The notes beneath the pieces are model-generated. The model saw only the letters and a list, made by a program, of their open reading frames with translations. It ran no database searches and was not told the origin of the DNA. The position numbers and the translations under genes are program-made. From Opisthocomus hoazin (lineage: Eukaryota; Chordata; Aves; Opisthocomiformes; Opisthocomidae), in assembly GCF_030867145.1 (NCBI RefSeq), contig NC_134431.1, positions 8,075,089 to 8,139,088 on the forward strand: DNA of 64,000 nt, written 5' to 3'. Numbering within the stretch: position 1 is the first letter of the stretch; the number at the start of each line of letters is the position of its first letter. This document shows, piece after piece, positions 1 to 12,251 of this stretch.

Positions 1-3000
1 TTTAAAGCAATGTCCTTTCCGTTATTTCTGCTGCGGGGGTGCTCCCGACGCCTTTGGAGCCGGAGAGGCTGATCCCGGGCTGCCCGGTGCCAAGCCAGCG
101 GCTCTGCACTGCTTCGTGCTGACTCAGGATCTGTCCCGTGGCAAAACCTTGGCCGTTTGGTGTCTCGAGATGAGCTCGTGGGCTGGCTCTCCGGGGAGCC
201 GCGTCTCTGTAATCATTAGCCAGTTCATGTTCGTTTGTCAGAGAAGGGCACCTTTGCTTGAAAGATCGAGGGTCGGTTCCTGGTTCCAAGCTTTGACCTG
301 GGAACAGCAGGGCAAAGGCTCCTCCAAACATCTCGCCTCGGTGGCTTTGCCAAAGCGCAGCCCAATTATTTTTCTTTTTGGAGACGGGGTTATTTACGGG
401 CCGGCGCAGCAGCAGCGAAGGGAAGTCCAATGTTCCCTGTCTCGATCGTTAGTGGCCTTGCAGTGCTCCCTGTGTGACAGAGAAGCTGTAACGATAGCTC
501 TGCCCTTTAATGACTTTGTGGCAGAGCGATGGAAAATCATGGAGGTACCGCGGGAAGGCAGAAGGGGCTGTCCCAGCCCCCGGCCGGGCACCTGGGGGAC
601 GAGACGAGAAGAGCTGCGGTTCCTCGTGACCGACCTGCGCGCAGGCTCTGCTGCCGAGACAAGAGGCTCGTCTGCTGCCTTGGTGGCACGGAGGGGACGT
701 CATCAGTCCCGAGGTGGGGATGGCCTTTAGCAGCGTGAGCAGCTCATGGGAAGCAGCATCGTTTCTCTGGGCTCACCAAGGCGAGGAGGGGACGGACCGT
801 GGGGCTCCCATGCCTGCGAAATCCCATCCGCCTCTCCCTGCTGCTGCTGCCAGGGTCATCGCAGAGCTGAAACTCTCCCCTCTGATGAGAGCTGAAGGAC
901 TTGGCCCGTAACATCTCATTTTAACGACCAGCAAATGCATGTAACATCTTGAAAGAGAAAAGGCAGGAGCGACCGAACAGTCTGCTCCTCCTCCCAGCCT
1001 GTCCCAGGGCGGGGAACCCCTGAGCATCGCTGGGACGAAGCACCGTGCTCCTGGCGTCGCTGGGGGAAACTGGAAAGCCTATCTGAAGCGCTATTGTTTC
1101 CTGTGCTGTCTATTCTGCAGCTCGGTTTCCAACTCGTTCCTTTATCTCGCGGAACAATTTCCCATCTGAGCTCACTTCCGCAGCGCCCCGCATCTCGCCC
1201 CCGAGCCCGCCTGGAGACGCGTCCAGCGTGCATCCCGTCAGCCGCGGGGAACGGCCTCGGCACGTCCCCGTGCCGCTCCGTGCGGGACAGATCCCGTTGA
1301 TCTGATGTCCCAAGAGCAGCTCAGAACCTCTGGGTGGGAATAACCACCCTTGCGCGGCCATTCTGGGGACAGGAGCGCGGATTGTGGCGGTTTCCAGTCC
1401 GAACTCCTCTTTTCGATGGCCGGTAGCTGCGGGTGGTGCGGACTGACTCCCCCGGGGCTCGTGTCTGGAAGCTTCTGCCCATCAGCAAAAAATGTGCAGG
1501 GGGGCTATTTTAAAATGGACTTCAGAAAAACCGTAATTCCTTTGGTCCTTCGCCTTTTAAATGGGCAGCAAGCTGTGACATAGCCCAGTGTATTGTGCGC
1601 TTAGGAGGGGGGAAAATAATATAGTTAATTGGCTGAGCATGGCTACCTCAGCCTGGGCTGCTGCTGGTGCTTGGGTGCACCAAGGCCCCCAACCTGACCC
1701 CATGTTGGCACTGGTGACCTTGGCGCTGGCTCTAGCGGGAACCGGTGCCGCTCCGCACATGCCTCTGCACATGCACGCTTTGAAAATACAGCCCTGAAAC
1801 AGATTTTCAGGAACAAATGTGGTTTGAACCCGGGCCAGGAACCAGGACCTGCAAATCTGCGTCTCGCACCAGCTTCCCTCCGGGCTACGGATCTGCTGGC
1901 TGCCCTCGCTGCGGAGCGGGGAGGCGTGCGGGAGGGTGGGGGGGCTGGCAGGGTGGCCGCAGGGCAAGGGCACGCCGGTCGCTGGGTTTATTTCAGAGCT
2001 TAAACCTGCCCGAGCCCCGTGGCTCCAGGTGCTCTCAGTGGAGGTGTAGCGTCTAAAATATCTGAATATCCGTAGGTTGGCGTGCGGAGTCAGCGGGCTC
2101 GTCTGGAGGAATTTGGGGAACAACCGCCCGGGTGTTTCCGGCAAAAATGTCGGAAACGGGGCACGTGGCAGCGAGCCGGGGAACCGGCGGAGGTTTGGGC
2201 AAGGCGTGCAGCCTGGCACGGCTGTGCCCTGTGCCGGGAGGGCACCCGGACGGCTTCGGGGTCCGCGGCAAAGGGCGAGCGGGCTTTGCTGGGCCGGCGC
2301 CTCTGCCCACGCGTGACGTGGGGACGCCCGCGCCTCGGGCAGTGCTGCGCTGCCTTCCCCGCGCCGCGAGTCTCGGAGACCGGCCCTGAGTTTCCCAGCC
2401 CTGTCCCACGCTTGACCTGCTGCGGTCTCGCTCCCGTGACCGTGAGGTTTCGGCTGGCCCCGAGCCCGCTGTGTTAGGGCTGGATGGAGGGAGGAAAACC
2501 TGACTGCGTGCTGCAAAAATAGCTTCCACCCGGCGTGGCTGCTCCCATCCTTCCTGACCGTGTCCGGCAACCTCGGCCACCAAAAACCTGGGAAATGAGG
2601 GTAAAAGCTCACTGCTGCATTGCCCACTCCACCACGGCTGAGGTTAACAAGTCCAGCCCGTCCCAAGCCACGTGCCCCCGCCCACGCAGCATCCCCCTGC
2701 CCACGCCGTGCCCTCGTCCGGGGGCAGCATGAGGGGGCCGGGTCGATGCTGAATTGATCCTAAAAGTGTCCCGCCTTGGGGCCCCTGAGCAGGTGTTTGG
2801 GGGTGGAGGTGCAGCGCTGTGTCTGGGTGTCACTGCTCCACCTTGCTTCCCCACCTGGCAAGGAGCATCGCGTGCCTCAGTTTCCCCCAGCAGTGCCTGG
2901 GAAGCTGCCTGGGCAGGGAGGGTGTCCGTATCGCCACGGAGGTTGGTGAGCATGCCTCAGTTTCCCCCTCTCCCACCCCTCCTTCACCATCCCTGGCTGC

Positions 3001-3564
3001 ACTGCCATGGGCAAAGCTCTGCTTCACGCAGGGCAAACAGAGTCTGACCTCCACGAAGCACCGCCGCCTTCCTCACCCGCTCGGCCGCAGCCTCTCGGGC
3101 GGCATTTTCGAGGGCTTCCTCCCCAGAGCGGGGCCCGGCTGGGCACTGGCTTCCCCGGCTGAAACCAGCCCTGACGGCTCGGTGGTTTTGTGGTGCTGCC
3201 GAGCTGCAGCCGGTGCCGGCGCCAGGGACGTCGGGTGGTGCCGGTGGTGGCTCTGGATGCTCCCGGGGCAGAAACCTGCCCTTGGACAGTTCTGCAGAAA
3301 AAACCACCATGAGAAGGCTGTTGGAGCCGCTCCCAGCTCGGCCGGGCCCTTTCCTTCCCCTGCCCGTCGGGCGAGCGGTGGCTGTGCCGGGGACAGAATG
3401 GAGGAACTGCCGGTGAGCACCCAGCTGCACCCGGCCGGGAGGGTGTCGTGGGGTGAGGAAGGGTGCACGTGTAGCTGCAAAAGTTGCCGTGACCGGGATG
3501 AGTTTCATGCTCCAGTGTCATGGACGGTGGAATTTGGAAGCATGTGGGGGTGGGAGGGCTCAGA
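1..3564. other. GC-rich DNA upstream of SRC, no gene recognised
   Basis: No open frame here resembles a known protein, and none has a convincing set of splice sites. The open frames on both strands are of the kind expected in GC-rich DNA. The segment may be SRC 5' flank or intron, or intergenic DNA; the sequence does not decide this. Confidence 0.5.
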
Positions 3565-4152
3565 GTGCATTAAGAAGAGTGTGGGCAGCAGGTCCAGGGA
3601 GGTTCTCCTGCCCCTCTACTCTGCCCTAGTGAGGCCTCATCTGGAGTACTGTGTCCAGTTCTGGGCTCCCCGGTTCAAGAAAGATGAGGAGCTACTGGAG
3701 AGAGTCCAGTGGAGGGCTACAAGGATGGTGAGGGGACTGGAGCAGCTCTCCTAGGAGGAGAGGCTGAGGGAGCTGTGCTTGTTCAGCCTGAAGAAGAGAA
3801 GGCTGCGAGGGGACCTTATAAATGCTTATAAATATCTCAAGGGTGGGTGTCAGGAGGATGGGGCCAGACTCTTTTCAGTGGTGCCCAGCAACAGGACAGG
3901 GGGCAACGGGCACAAACTGAGGCACAGGAAGTTCCAGCTGAACATGAGGAAGAACTTCTTCCCTCTGAGGGTGACGGAGCCCTGGAACAGGCTGCCCAGG
4001 GAGGTTGTGGAGTCTCCTTCTCTGGAGATATTCAAGACCCGTCTGGACAAGGTCCTGTGCAGCCTGCTGTGGGTGACCCTGCTTCAGCAGGGGGGTTGGA
4101 CTGGGTGACCCACAGAGGTCCCTGCCAACACCTGTCATGCTGGGATTCTGTG
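3565..4152 (+). mobile_element. CR1 LINE, 5'-truncated 3' end
   Basis: This is the 3' end of a chicken-repeat-1 (CR1) non-LTR retrotransposon. It encodes the C-terminus of the CR1 reverse-transcriptase protein in broken frames: a segment with [14 protein letters not shown], then [19 protein letters not shown] after an in-frame stop near 3,754, then [20 protein letters not shown]. The element stops at the typical 3' tail with an ATTCTGTG-type end near 4,145. CR1 copies are normally cut short at the 5' end and lack a poly-A tail, as seen here. It cannot move by itself. It closely resembles the three other CR1 copies in the window. Confidence 0.95.
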
Positions 4153-7100
4153 TGTGGCTGGGGCTGGGCGAGCGGAGCAGCAGGCAGGGAGCTGCCTGCC
4201 CACGGGCAGAGCCCCGCGCGGGTGTGCGTGCACGTCTGTGTACGTACGCTAACCTCAGCCCTTCTTGCTGCGCTGGGGACGGGGGTGGCTCTCGTGCTGT
4301 GGTCTGGATGGGCTGTGCTGAAGCCACCATGAGCCACAGGTGATGGGAAGTAGAGGAGATGCCCCTTGTCCCTTCATTCTGTGCCTACAGGCTCTGCTCA
4401 AGAGCGGGGAGGGGGCAGCTTCAGCTCGGGGTGGTTATTTTGGGTAGAAAGAGCCACACGAGCGAGGACTGGAGAGATGCTACGGGACAGTGCAAGGTCC
4501 CCACACAGCTTGTCCCATGCCGCTGGCTGGTGTTGGCAGCTCAGGGCTGGTCCCACCCAGCTCACCCATCGCCGGTCCCTGCTCCTCACCACCGCCGCAG
4601 CCAGCAGTGCGGGGCCGGGAGGCATGCGGAGCCCGGCTCTTCTCTCCAGGAGCGACAGGGATAAAAGGCACCAGCTCAGCGTTTTTCTTTGTTTTTCATC
4701 TGCTCGGGCTGTTTGTAGCAAGCACCGTCTGGGGCCAGCTCCTCGCCCGTCGGCTCCGTCGGAGCTGCTGAGCATCCCTCTCGCCCCGGGAGCAGCTGGG
4801 GAATCTGACACAGCTTTCTGGGCATGGAAATGCCGTCCGGGGCTGACCAAGCTTCTCCGTTTGCCCCTCGAGACCCTCCCTGGTTGCTTCCTCTGACGCA
4901 TCCTGAGCGAGCTGCTTTGTTTCGGCAGTGTGGATGGGAGTGGCGGTGGGGAGCAGCATCTCGTGGGGCTTTGCCACCGGGAAAGTCCAGGCTCCCCGGG
5001 CATGCCTCGGCGTGGGGCCCCGGGCTGTGCTCGCTGCTGCAGGAGCTGCTCCCGGTCCCGTCTGTGCCCACGGAGGTGAAAGCGGGAGTCGAGCGTGCAT
5101 CGGTTGGGATTTTGATCCTGATCACCCAGCCGTGACCCGCAGCCTCCCGCTGCCCCCATAGCCTGCCTGCGTTAGGGCTGGTGGCCCCACGGTTCCCCGG
5201 AGCACGTGGCTTGTGTCGGGGCGGATGCCCCAGAGTCCCAAAGTGACCCTGGAAAATAAGCCGATAATCAGCATAAATTTGCTGCGTGGGGTCCTGCTTA
5301 TTCATTTGAAACTCTTCAGGGGTCTGCAAAGTGGGAAGTACTGGAAATTGGTGATGGAAGACCCTTGGCCTCTGCTTAGCTTCTGCTTCGGACCCTCCCG
5401 TTGCCGTGAACCCCGCCGCGTCTCCTGCCGAGTCCCCGCGGCTCCTGGCCAGGAGCGGGGCGATGCTCGGCCCCGCGGGGTTTGTGTTGAGGGTGCAGAT
5501 ACCCTCCCTGCGTTTTCCCTGTTTTACCAGTGAGCGTTTCGGTTCCTGTTCCGTGTCGGGAGGGTTGCTGGCAGGTTTCGAGCCGTGGGGGTCCTGCAGG
5601 ACCCCTTTGCAGGGCCAGCCTGGAGCCCCACGGAGCTCCTCTCCTCGCTGGACTGGATGGGCTGGTTTCTCTGAAAGTGGAAATGTTTTAGCGGTGACGC
5701 CAGCCTGGCCAGGGGTGGTTGTAACTTGCTCAGATCCGGAGTTTTTCTGCCTCCTGCGTGTTCCTTGCCCCCCTTCCTTCCCCTGCCCCGGAGATTTGCC
5801 GCCTGCCTGTGCTGCCGTCCTCGCCCGGGGCTGCAATCGCTGCGGTGCTGTCGGGTGCCGGTGGGTGCGGCAGCCCTCGAGCCGGGGCAGGCGCAGGTGG
5901 CTGCACCGTTTTTGCCGGATCTGAGCCACCCGTGAGTCACGTCAGCCGCCCGCTGCCGCCTGCCCCGTCCCCGGGAGCCGGGCGCTGGGTGCCGCACCAC
6001 GGCCATCCCGGGAGCACCCGGGGCAGGCGTCCCCTGCCAGAAAGCAGAAGCAAACTCCGTTTCTGGGAGGCCGAGGCTGGCTGCGCTGGGAGAGGTGCTG
6101 TGAAAATGGGGAACAGAAATCCCCGGCTCCTCCTCGAGAGGCCACGTCTCCGTCACCCCCTCCAGCAGGGCCGGCCCCTCGTCCCGGGGCTTCGCTTGGA
6201 GGAGGACGGGAACAGGCAGCGCTGATGCGATGGGGCCATGGGGAACTGGACAGTCAGGTGGCGGGTGGTGGGAGCACACGGATGCCATCACGCCTGGGGG
6301 CTAGTATTAGAAATGTACATTTTGGGGGGGCATTGGACCCCCAGCACTGAGCTGGAGGGCTGTTTTGGGAAGTCTCGTGCCGTGGCTCCAGGCAGTCCTG
6401 GTGGCCAGGAGCTCCAGCTCCTAGTGCCAGCCTGGCCCAACATCAGCTCTTCCCGGCCCGACGTCAGCATTTCCTGGCCCCCCGGGCACTCCTGCCCTTG
6501 GGAGCATTTCCTTTCTGCTGCCTTCTCCTGGACTTGGCAGGAGGAGAGCAGTGCCCTCATCACCTGCCTGGGAGAAGCCGGCTTCGGGTTAACGCAGGCC
6601 AAAGGCTTTGTGTGCCTTTGGAAAGCGTTTGCTGGAGCTGGTTGGGCAATTCCTGGCTTTGGCTGGCATCCTGGTGGGGATGCTGGAAGCGCAGGCTGAG
6701 CCGGGCTGGGAGGCACTGGTAGGCATCCCTGCTCTGACCCGGAGCCGTGCCAGCGGGGTCAGGCTGCGCAGTGCCCGGCCAGCTGTGAGCATCTGCTGGA
6801 GATCCCACCAGCTCCCCAGCCCCGTTCCTGTGCTGGCCCACACTCATGGTGAAAAAGCTTATTTTCCGTCTCTAATTGCCAGGATGCCCTTGCAGCGCAG
6901 AAAGGGACGGGGGATGCGTGCTGGCCGGGAAGCGAGGCGCTCCCCTCTGCTCTCTGTGTGCAGGCAGCAGGCTCAGGCTGGGTCTGCAGGATCCGTCTGC
7001 ATGCCCTCCACCTGTCCCAGAGCTCTCCCAAAGCGCCCATGCTTGGACACTGGGCAGCAGCGGGGGCTCAAGGAGCCTTCGATCAACTTTTGTTTCCTCC

Positions 7101-10100
7101 CTGACCCCAAACACTTCCTAGCAGCGCCCTGAACCCAGTGGTCCCCTTTGGACCAGGGCACGGGGCTGGCAGAGCTGTGGGAGCCCTGGTTTTTGGGGCG
7201 GCTTTGTTGGTGGAGAGGGGTGCTGGGGCTCCGCTGGGTGCCCGCGCTCCGTGGGCGCAGCAGCAGCTCCCCGTGCAGCCCTTTGCGAGGGGCTGCGGCT
7301 CCCAGCACGCGCCGCACAGCACGGCTCTCTGCGGGGTGCCAGGGACGATGTGCCAGGACCTCCCGCGAGCCTCGCTCGGTGACGTTGCCGGTCGGGACGG
7401 GCGGCTGCCAGCTCGGTCCGGAGCCCCCCGCGCTGCTCGGCACGTTAACAACCCGCTGCCTTGGAGGACGCTTGGAGGGTGCGAAGCTCTGCCAGCTCCC
7501 AGGGCGGTGGGCAAGCATCGCGGTGGGGCGGCTCAGGGGGATCTGAAGACTTGGCCCGGCCGGTCCCCAGGTCTGCTGCAGCGTGGTGATGGGGACGTGA
7601 CGCGGCGTGGCAATGGCCGCCTTCCCTCTTCCCATCCCTTGGGGGAGAAAAAGGTTTAAAGCCCAGCGCTCGGCGCCTCGGCAGCAGCGAGCACAGCTTG
7701 CCGCACGTCCCGCTCGCTCCAGGCAGCCGCTTGCGTTGCGTCGGGGAGATAAGGCTTGTGGCTTTGGCTTGCCAGCCTTATGCAAGACCATCGCGTGGAG
7801 GGGGGCTGCTGTCGGGCTTCCCCTGCCCTCGCCCGGCTTCAGGGTGCTGGGGGGGGGGGCATCACAGCTCTGTGCAGCTGCTGGTGCTGGCAGAGCCGCT
7901 GCCGTCACCCCGGCAAGCCAAAATCTGCCTGTCGAGGGGCCGGCCCCGCGACTCTGGGGAGAGCTCCAGCTCCCTGCACGGCTCCCTCTGCGTGCTCGCC
8001 TTTGGTGTTTCCCCATTGCTTGGCCAGATAAACATCCAGAACCTGCTTCTGCGCTTCGCCGGGGTTTGTTTTGGTCTTTGAAGCTCCCTGTCCTGACACG
8101 TCTTTCCAGAGGCATTTTGCATCGCTCCCGACGGTGACTCTCCCCCAGGCTTGGGGGGGTGAATTTGGATGGGTGATTTAATTGTCCTTTCCCCTTTCGT
8201 GACCCACTGGCCCCTGCTAGCTTGGGCTGTGGAGCTTTAATTAAGATGGTTTTAAATTTAACGGGAGTTGACAGGGTGGGATGGGAGGGGCTGGGACTTA
8301 CATATGTGGGGAGCGAGCGTGCAGCTGGGCCCCCGCGCAGCAGCCGAGCCGCCCTCCCCTCTCCTCCACCAGCGATGCCTTCCATCTGGGAGGCTTTGCC
8401 ATCAGCCGAGGTGCCTTCACTCAGGTGCCTTCGCCATGCGGTCACTGGGCAAAGAGGGGGTCCCGGGTGGGCGTCGGGGGCACCTACCTGTGGAAGTGGC
8501 TCCCCTGGTCCCCGAACTGGAGCCCAGAGATGGAGTGAGATCTCTGCATCTGCTGTTTTAGGAACTAGTGCAGGCGCGAACGGAGCGTCCTCGCGGAGGG
8601 GAAGGGCTGGAGGTGCGACCTGGGTGTGTGCCTTCGCGCCGTCAGCCGCGCAGGCAGAGGATCTGCAGCGTCCAACCCTGGTGTACGGGGCTGGGGGAGC
8701 AGCCCCCCCTTTTTCAGCAGCGCTGGGGACTCATTGCAGCGGGGCTGGCCCCAGCCTGGCAGAGACGTGCTGCTGTGTTCCCCCTCTCGTACCGAGCAAA
8801 GCCTGATGGCACGGGACAGGGGACGAGGGGCACGCTGCCCTGCCGCGTTCGGGTGGCAGGAGGGGCGGTGGGCTGAGCCAGGCTCTCCCCAAAGCATCGG
8901 GGGGCTGTGCTGCCTGTCGCTGGCCCCCAGCCCTGATGCTTGCCGTGGGAAAAGGCAAACCTTCAGTAGCATCCCCTGGGACCCCGCGGGAAGCCGCTGT
9001 GCAAGCGTGTCCGGGGCTGTGCTTCCTACCGAGATGCAGGGGACGATGCAGGGAGGGGTGCTGGGGTGCCTGCTGGGAGGGGGTCGGTTGTGTGCCGGGG
9101 GGATGGAGCGGGCCGGGTGGGTGTGGGATCGCCGCTCTCTGCCCCTTCCCGTCCCCGGTGCCTGCTGCCGTGGGCTGGGCGCCATGAGGCTGCTTTGTCT
9201 CGCCTGCCGTCCCGCACGCTTCATTTTTCAGTCTGGTGTGAGACAGGAGCTGTTATTAATCTCGCTGGGGCATTGCGAGCTGGGGACATGGCTCGGCTCG
9301 CTCTGACAGCGGGTGGGTGCTGGTGCCCCCGGCCCCTTGCCCCCCTCTGCCCCAGCACCCGCCCCATCCCTCTCGGCACCCACCCGGCTCCGTAGCAGCC
9401 CCAAGGACGGAGCCTGTTTTGCTGGAGACGTCTCCCTCCCCAAGGCTCGGTGTCTGGCCGTGGGCCCCAGCCCGTCGCGGCGTTTCCCAAGGTTTCTGCT
9501 TCTGCCTCGCAGAAGCCGTGCTGCCGTGTTTTGTCTGCTCCCAATCAGTGTCTTTTGTTAGTGCCTTTGAAAAGAAGATAAGATCGCTTCCCCCTCCGCC
9601 GCCAGCCCCGCTATCATCCCTGGCGTTTCCACGGCCGTTGTATCCTTGAGCCATCCCTGCGCAGCGGAGGGCAGCGGGAGCGGGACGTGCGAGAGAGCAG
9701 CCGGTTCCCCTCGCTGTTGTCTTTCCGAGAGCATCTCCGCCGTGGGGAGGTAGGGCAGAGGATCGAGCCTTCTCCTGCATCCCAACACACCAGTTCGTTC
9801 TCGGGAGGGGGTGAACCCCGGGGATGCTGGGCAGGTCAGGCGGCGTTCCCAGCGCCGGCGGGGGAGGACGGGGATGCCGCCGTCTCGCGTGCCGTGATCT
9901 GATCCGAGCTGAGTTGTGCAGCTGAGTGTGCTTCATTTTTAATTGCTTTGGGGGGGGGGATGGGGGTGGCCTCTTGCTGCGGCTCTCCCCTTGCTGCGGC
10001 CTCTGCCCCTGGCACCCTCCCCTCCGGCTGCAGCTCAGCCCAGCCACGGGCTGGGGGGAACGGGGGGCCGGGCAGACCCCAAAGGCAGAACCCAGCAGCA

Positions 10101-10569
10101 TCCGGGGACGGCAGTGCCGGGGGGTGCCCAAGCCCAGCTGTGGCTGTGCCGGCGATGCGCTGCCTGGGATCACAGCCCTGCTACGGAGCCAGCAGCGGGG
10201 CCATGCCGGGCTGCTGCCACAGCAGCCGCTTGCAGCCACCAAACACCCAGACCCGGGAGCGCGAGGGATTCCGGTGCATCCATCCGCCCGGGCACCTGTC
10301 CCTTCCCCTGCAGAGGACCTCGCACCTCGCCGCCCTGGTGCCTGGGGCAGATTTGGGTTTCCCCAGTGGCTTTTTTGTTCCTGTTTTGTCTGAACACGGC
10401 CCTGGCCTCACAGTGCGTGCCCGGGAGCCCAAGTGGCACAGCGTGCATGGGCGGCAGGGACGCGGGCGCCACAGCGTGCACGGGCAGCGGGGACGCAGGC
10501 ACCACGTGCCTACGCGGCGCAGCCTTATTTGTATGTGCTGCAGCCTGGAGTTGAGACTGCAGCCTCCCC
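4153..10569. other. GC-rich non-coding DNA, no gene recognised
   Basis: Only chance-type long frames are seen, for example a 490-codon frame on the minus strand at 6,973-8,445 with no recognisable domain. A short AT-rich patch lies at about 8,221-8,270. Short poly-G runs occur near 7,851 and 9,951. No exon could be supported. Confidence 0.45.
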
Positions 10570-10720
10570 CACCTTCCATCCCGCTGTGCAATTATTGCCA
10601 GTGAATATTAGTCAAGTACAAATTACAAACCATTCAAAGTCTTAAAGAGCTGTCAATCAGCTGCTGCTTATTATCCTAATCAAATGCACTAAAAATAGTG
10701 ACAAAACTTATTAGCAGGGG
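10570..10720. promoter_or_regulatory. AT-rich island, candidate conserved non-coding element
   Basis: About 150 bases are AT-rich inside DNA that is otherwise strongly GC-rich. The stretch carries several homeodomain-type cores (ATTA/TAAT) and a TGTCAATCA motif like PBX/MEIS sites. It is not a simple repeat, and it has no good reading frame. A regulatory role is inferred from composition only. Confidence 0.3.
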
Positions 10721-12175
10721 GAGGGGGGAGGCCGTCAAAACGAGCCTGCGGCATGGCACATCCTCGGCGTGGCAGCCGCCGCCCCGAGCACCCACCCAGC
10801 GAGAGGGACGCAGGGCGGCTGCCCGGCGTTACACCGACCCCGCCGGGGTTTGCGCGTTGGCTTCCACCATCGCACCGCGGCGTTTCCCACCTGACAAGCC
10901 CGGCGTGCGTGCCGTGGGGTGCCGTGCCGTGATCCGGGTAATGCCCGGGCTGAGTGGGTCGGGGCAGTTGGGGCAGGGGAGGCTGCAATGGCAGCCGGCA
11001 GAGCTGGGGGAGCAGCAGCTCTTTCTCCTTTGCTGCCGTCTCCGTGCAAGCTCTCCCCTTGCTACGCCTTTGTGGCCGAGGGCGTAAAGGCAGGAGGCTG
11101 CGGCTGGTTTCCATTCCAGGCTTGCTCCCGGCAGGGTTAGATGGAAACGCAGCCAAAACCTGCCTGTGCCCTGTCCCCATCCGTCTGGGATGTTCCCTCT
11201 GGATGAGATGTGAAACCTGGGCTCCAGCCAGGGCAGGAGCCCGTTGGGATGCTGCTCAGGGCCCTGAAGCTGGAGGTGCCTTGGGGGCTGAATCTCCTCC
11301 ATGCCGGGCAAGCTGGAGCCTGTCAGGAGCAGCTGAAGCCTCTGCCCAGCACCGGGTGAGCAGGGCTGGCTGGAGAGAGATTTCGCTTTCGGTAGGAGAA
11401 GGGGGGAGAAGGGGCAGTTCCTGCAGGATCTGGGGCCTGGGAGCGGGTGGCAGAGCCAGGCAAGTGACTGCTCCGGCTCTGTGGGACCCTGCCTTGCTCT
11501 GCTTTCGACCCAAAGCTCTGTCCTGAGCCACTGCTGCTGACAAGTGTCCCCCCACCACGCACACTTTCAGAAGGAAACTGTCCCTTTTGAAAAATGTGGC
11601 TAAAATGTGCTTTTCTGGCCGAGTCGGGGCTTGAGCAGCATGAGGTGCTCCCAGACCTTGTGTGTGGTTCATGCCATAGCTTCTGTCTGTGCTGCTGGGG
11701 ACGGAGAAGGTGACTGTCATCCCTGGGGACAAGGTCCCTGGCTGGTGGCCGACCCTCCCTGCCACCGCTCCCAGCTGTCCGGAGATGGAGCGGCAGGGCT
11801 GGAAACACTGGCATGTCCGGAGGAACCGGCTCTGCTTCTCCCCTGAAAAATCCCTCTGCGGGCTGAGGGTGCCTGTGCTCCCCTCTTGCCCTGGGACATC
11901 GCTCGGGGCGGCTCCAGCCACCTCCTCTCCCGTCCCCGGGTGGGTTTGATGAAGTGGAGCAGAGAATCGTCCCCTCTTCACACATGAGAGATCAGAGCGA
12001 GCGGATGTGAGCTGCTGGCCCCGTGCTGGAGGGATGGCGAGGAGGAGGAGGAGGAAGGAGGCAGCAGCAGCAATGGCAGCCCTGGGCGCCTGACCATGGT
12101 GTGGGGAAGAGAGGGCGGCAGGGCGCGGGGATGGTGGCGGCTGTCGCCGGTGCTGACGTCCCCTCTGTCTCGCAG
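10721..12175. other. GC-rich non-coding DNA, no gene recognised
   Basis: No recognisable protein or splice-site pair was found. A purine-rich (GGA/GCA) low-complexity patch lies at about 12,040-12,075. Confidence 0.45.
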
Positions 12176-12251
12176 GCTGCCGCGGGAGCTGAGCTGACTT
12201 TGCCGGTGGCGTGTCCCCACCCCACGGCGAGGCCGTAGCCGGAAAGTGCTG
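12176..12251 (+). other. Candidate non-coding 5' exon (SRC?)
   Basis: A 76-base segment is bounded by a good acceptor (CCCCTCTGTCTCGCAG) and a good donor (CTG|GTAAGG). It has no long open frame. Mammalian SRC uses alternative non-coding 5' exons joined to the exon that holds the start codon. This segment is on the right strand about 4.2 kb upstream of that exon. Its membership in the SRC transcript is inference; no cDNA was available. Confidence 0.33.

Noticed and set aside
6973-8445. 490-codon minus-strand open frame
   Set aside because: Arg/Pro/Ser/Ala-rich chance-type composition, no recognisable domain and no supporting splice or promoter signals. GC-rich DNA has few stop codons.
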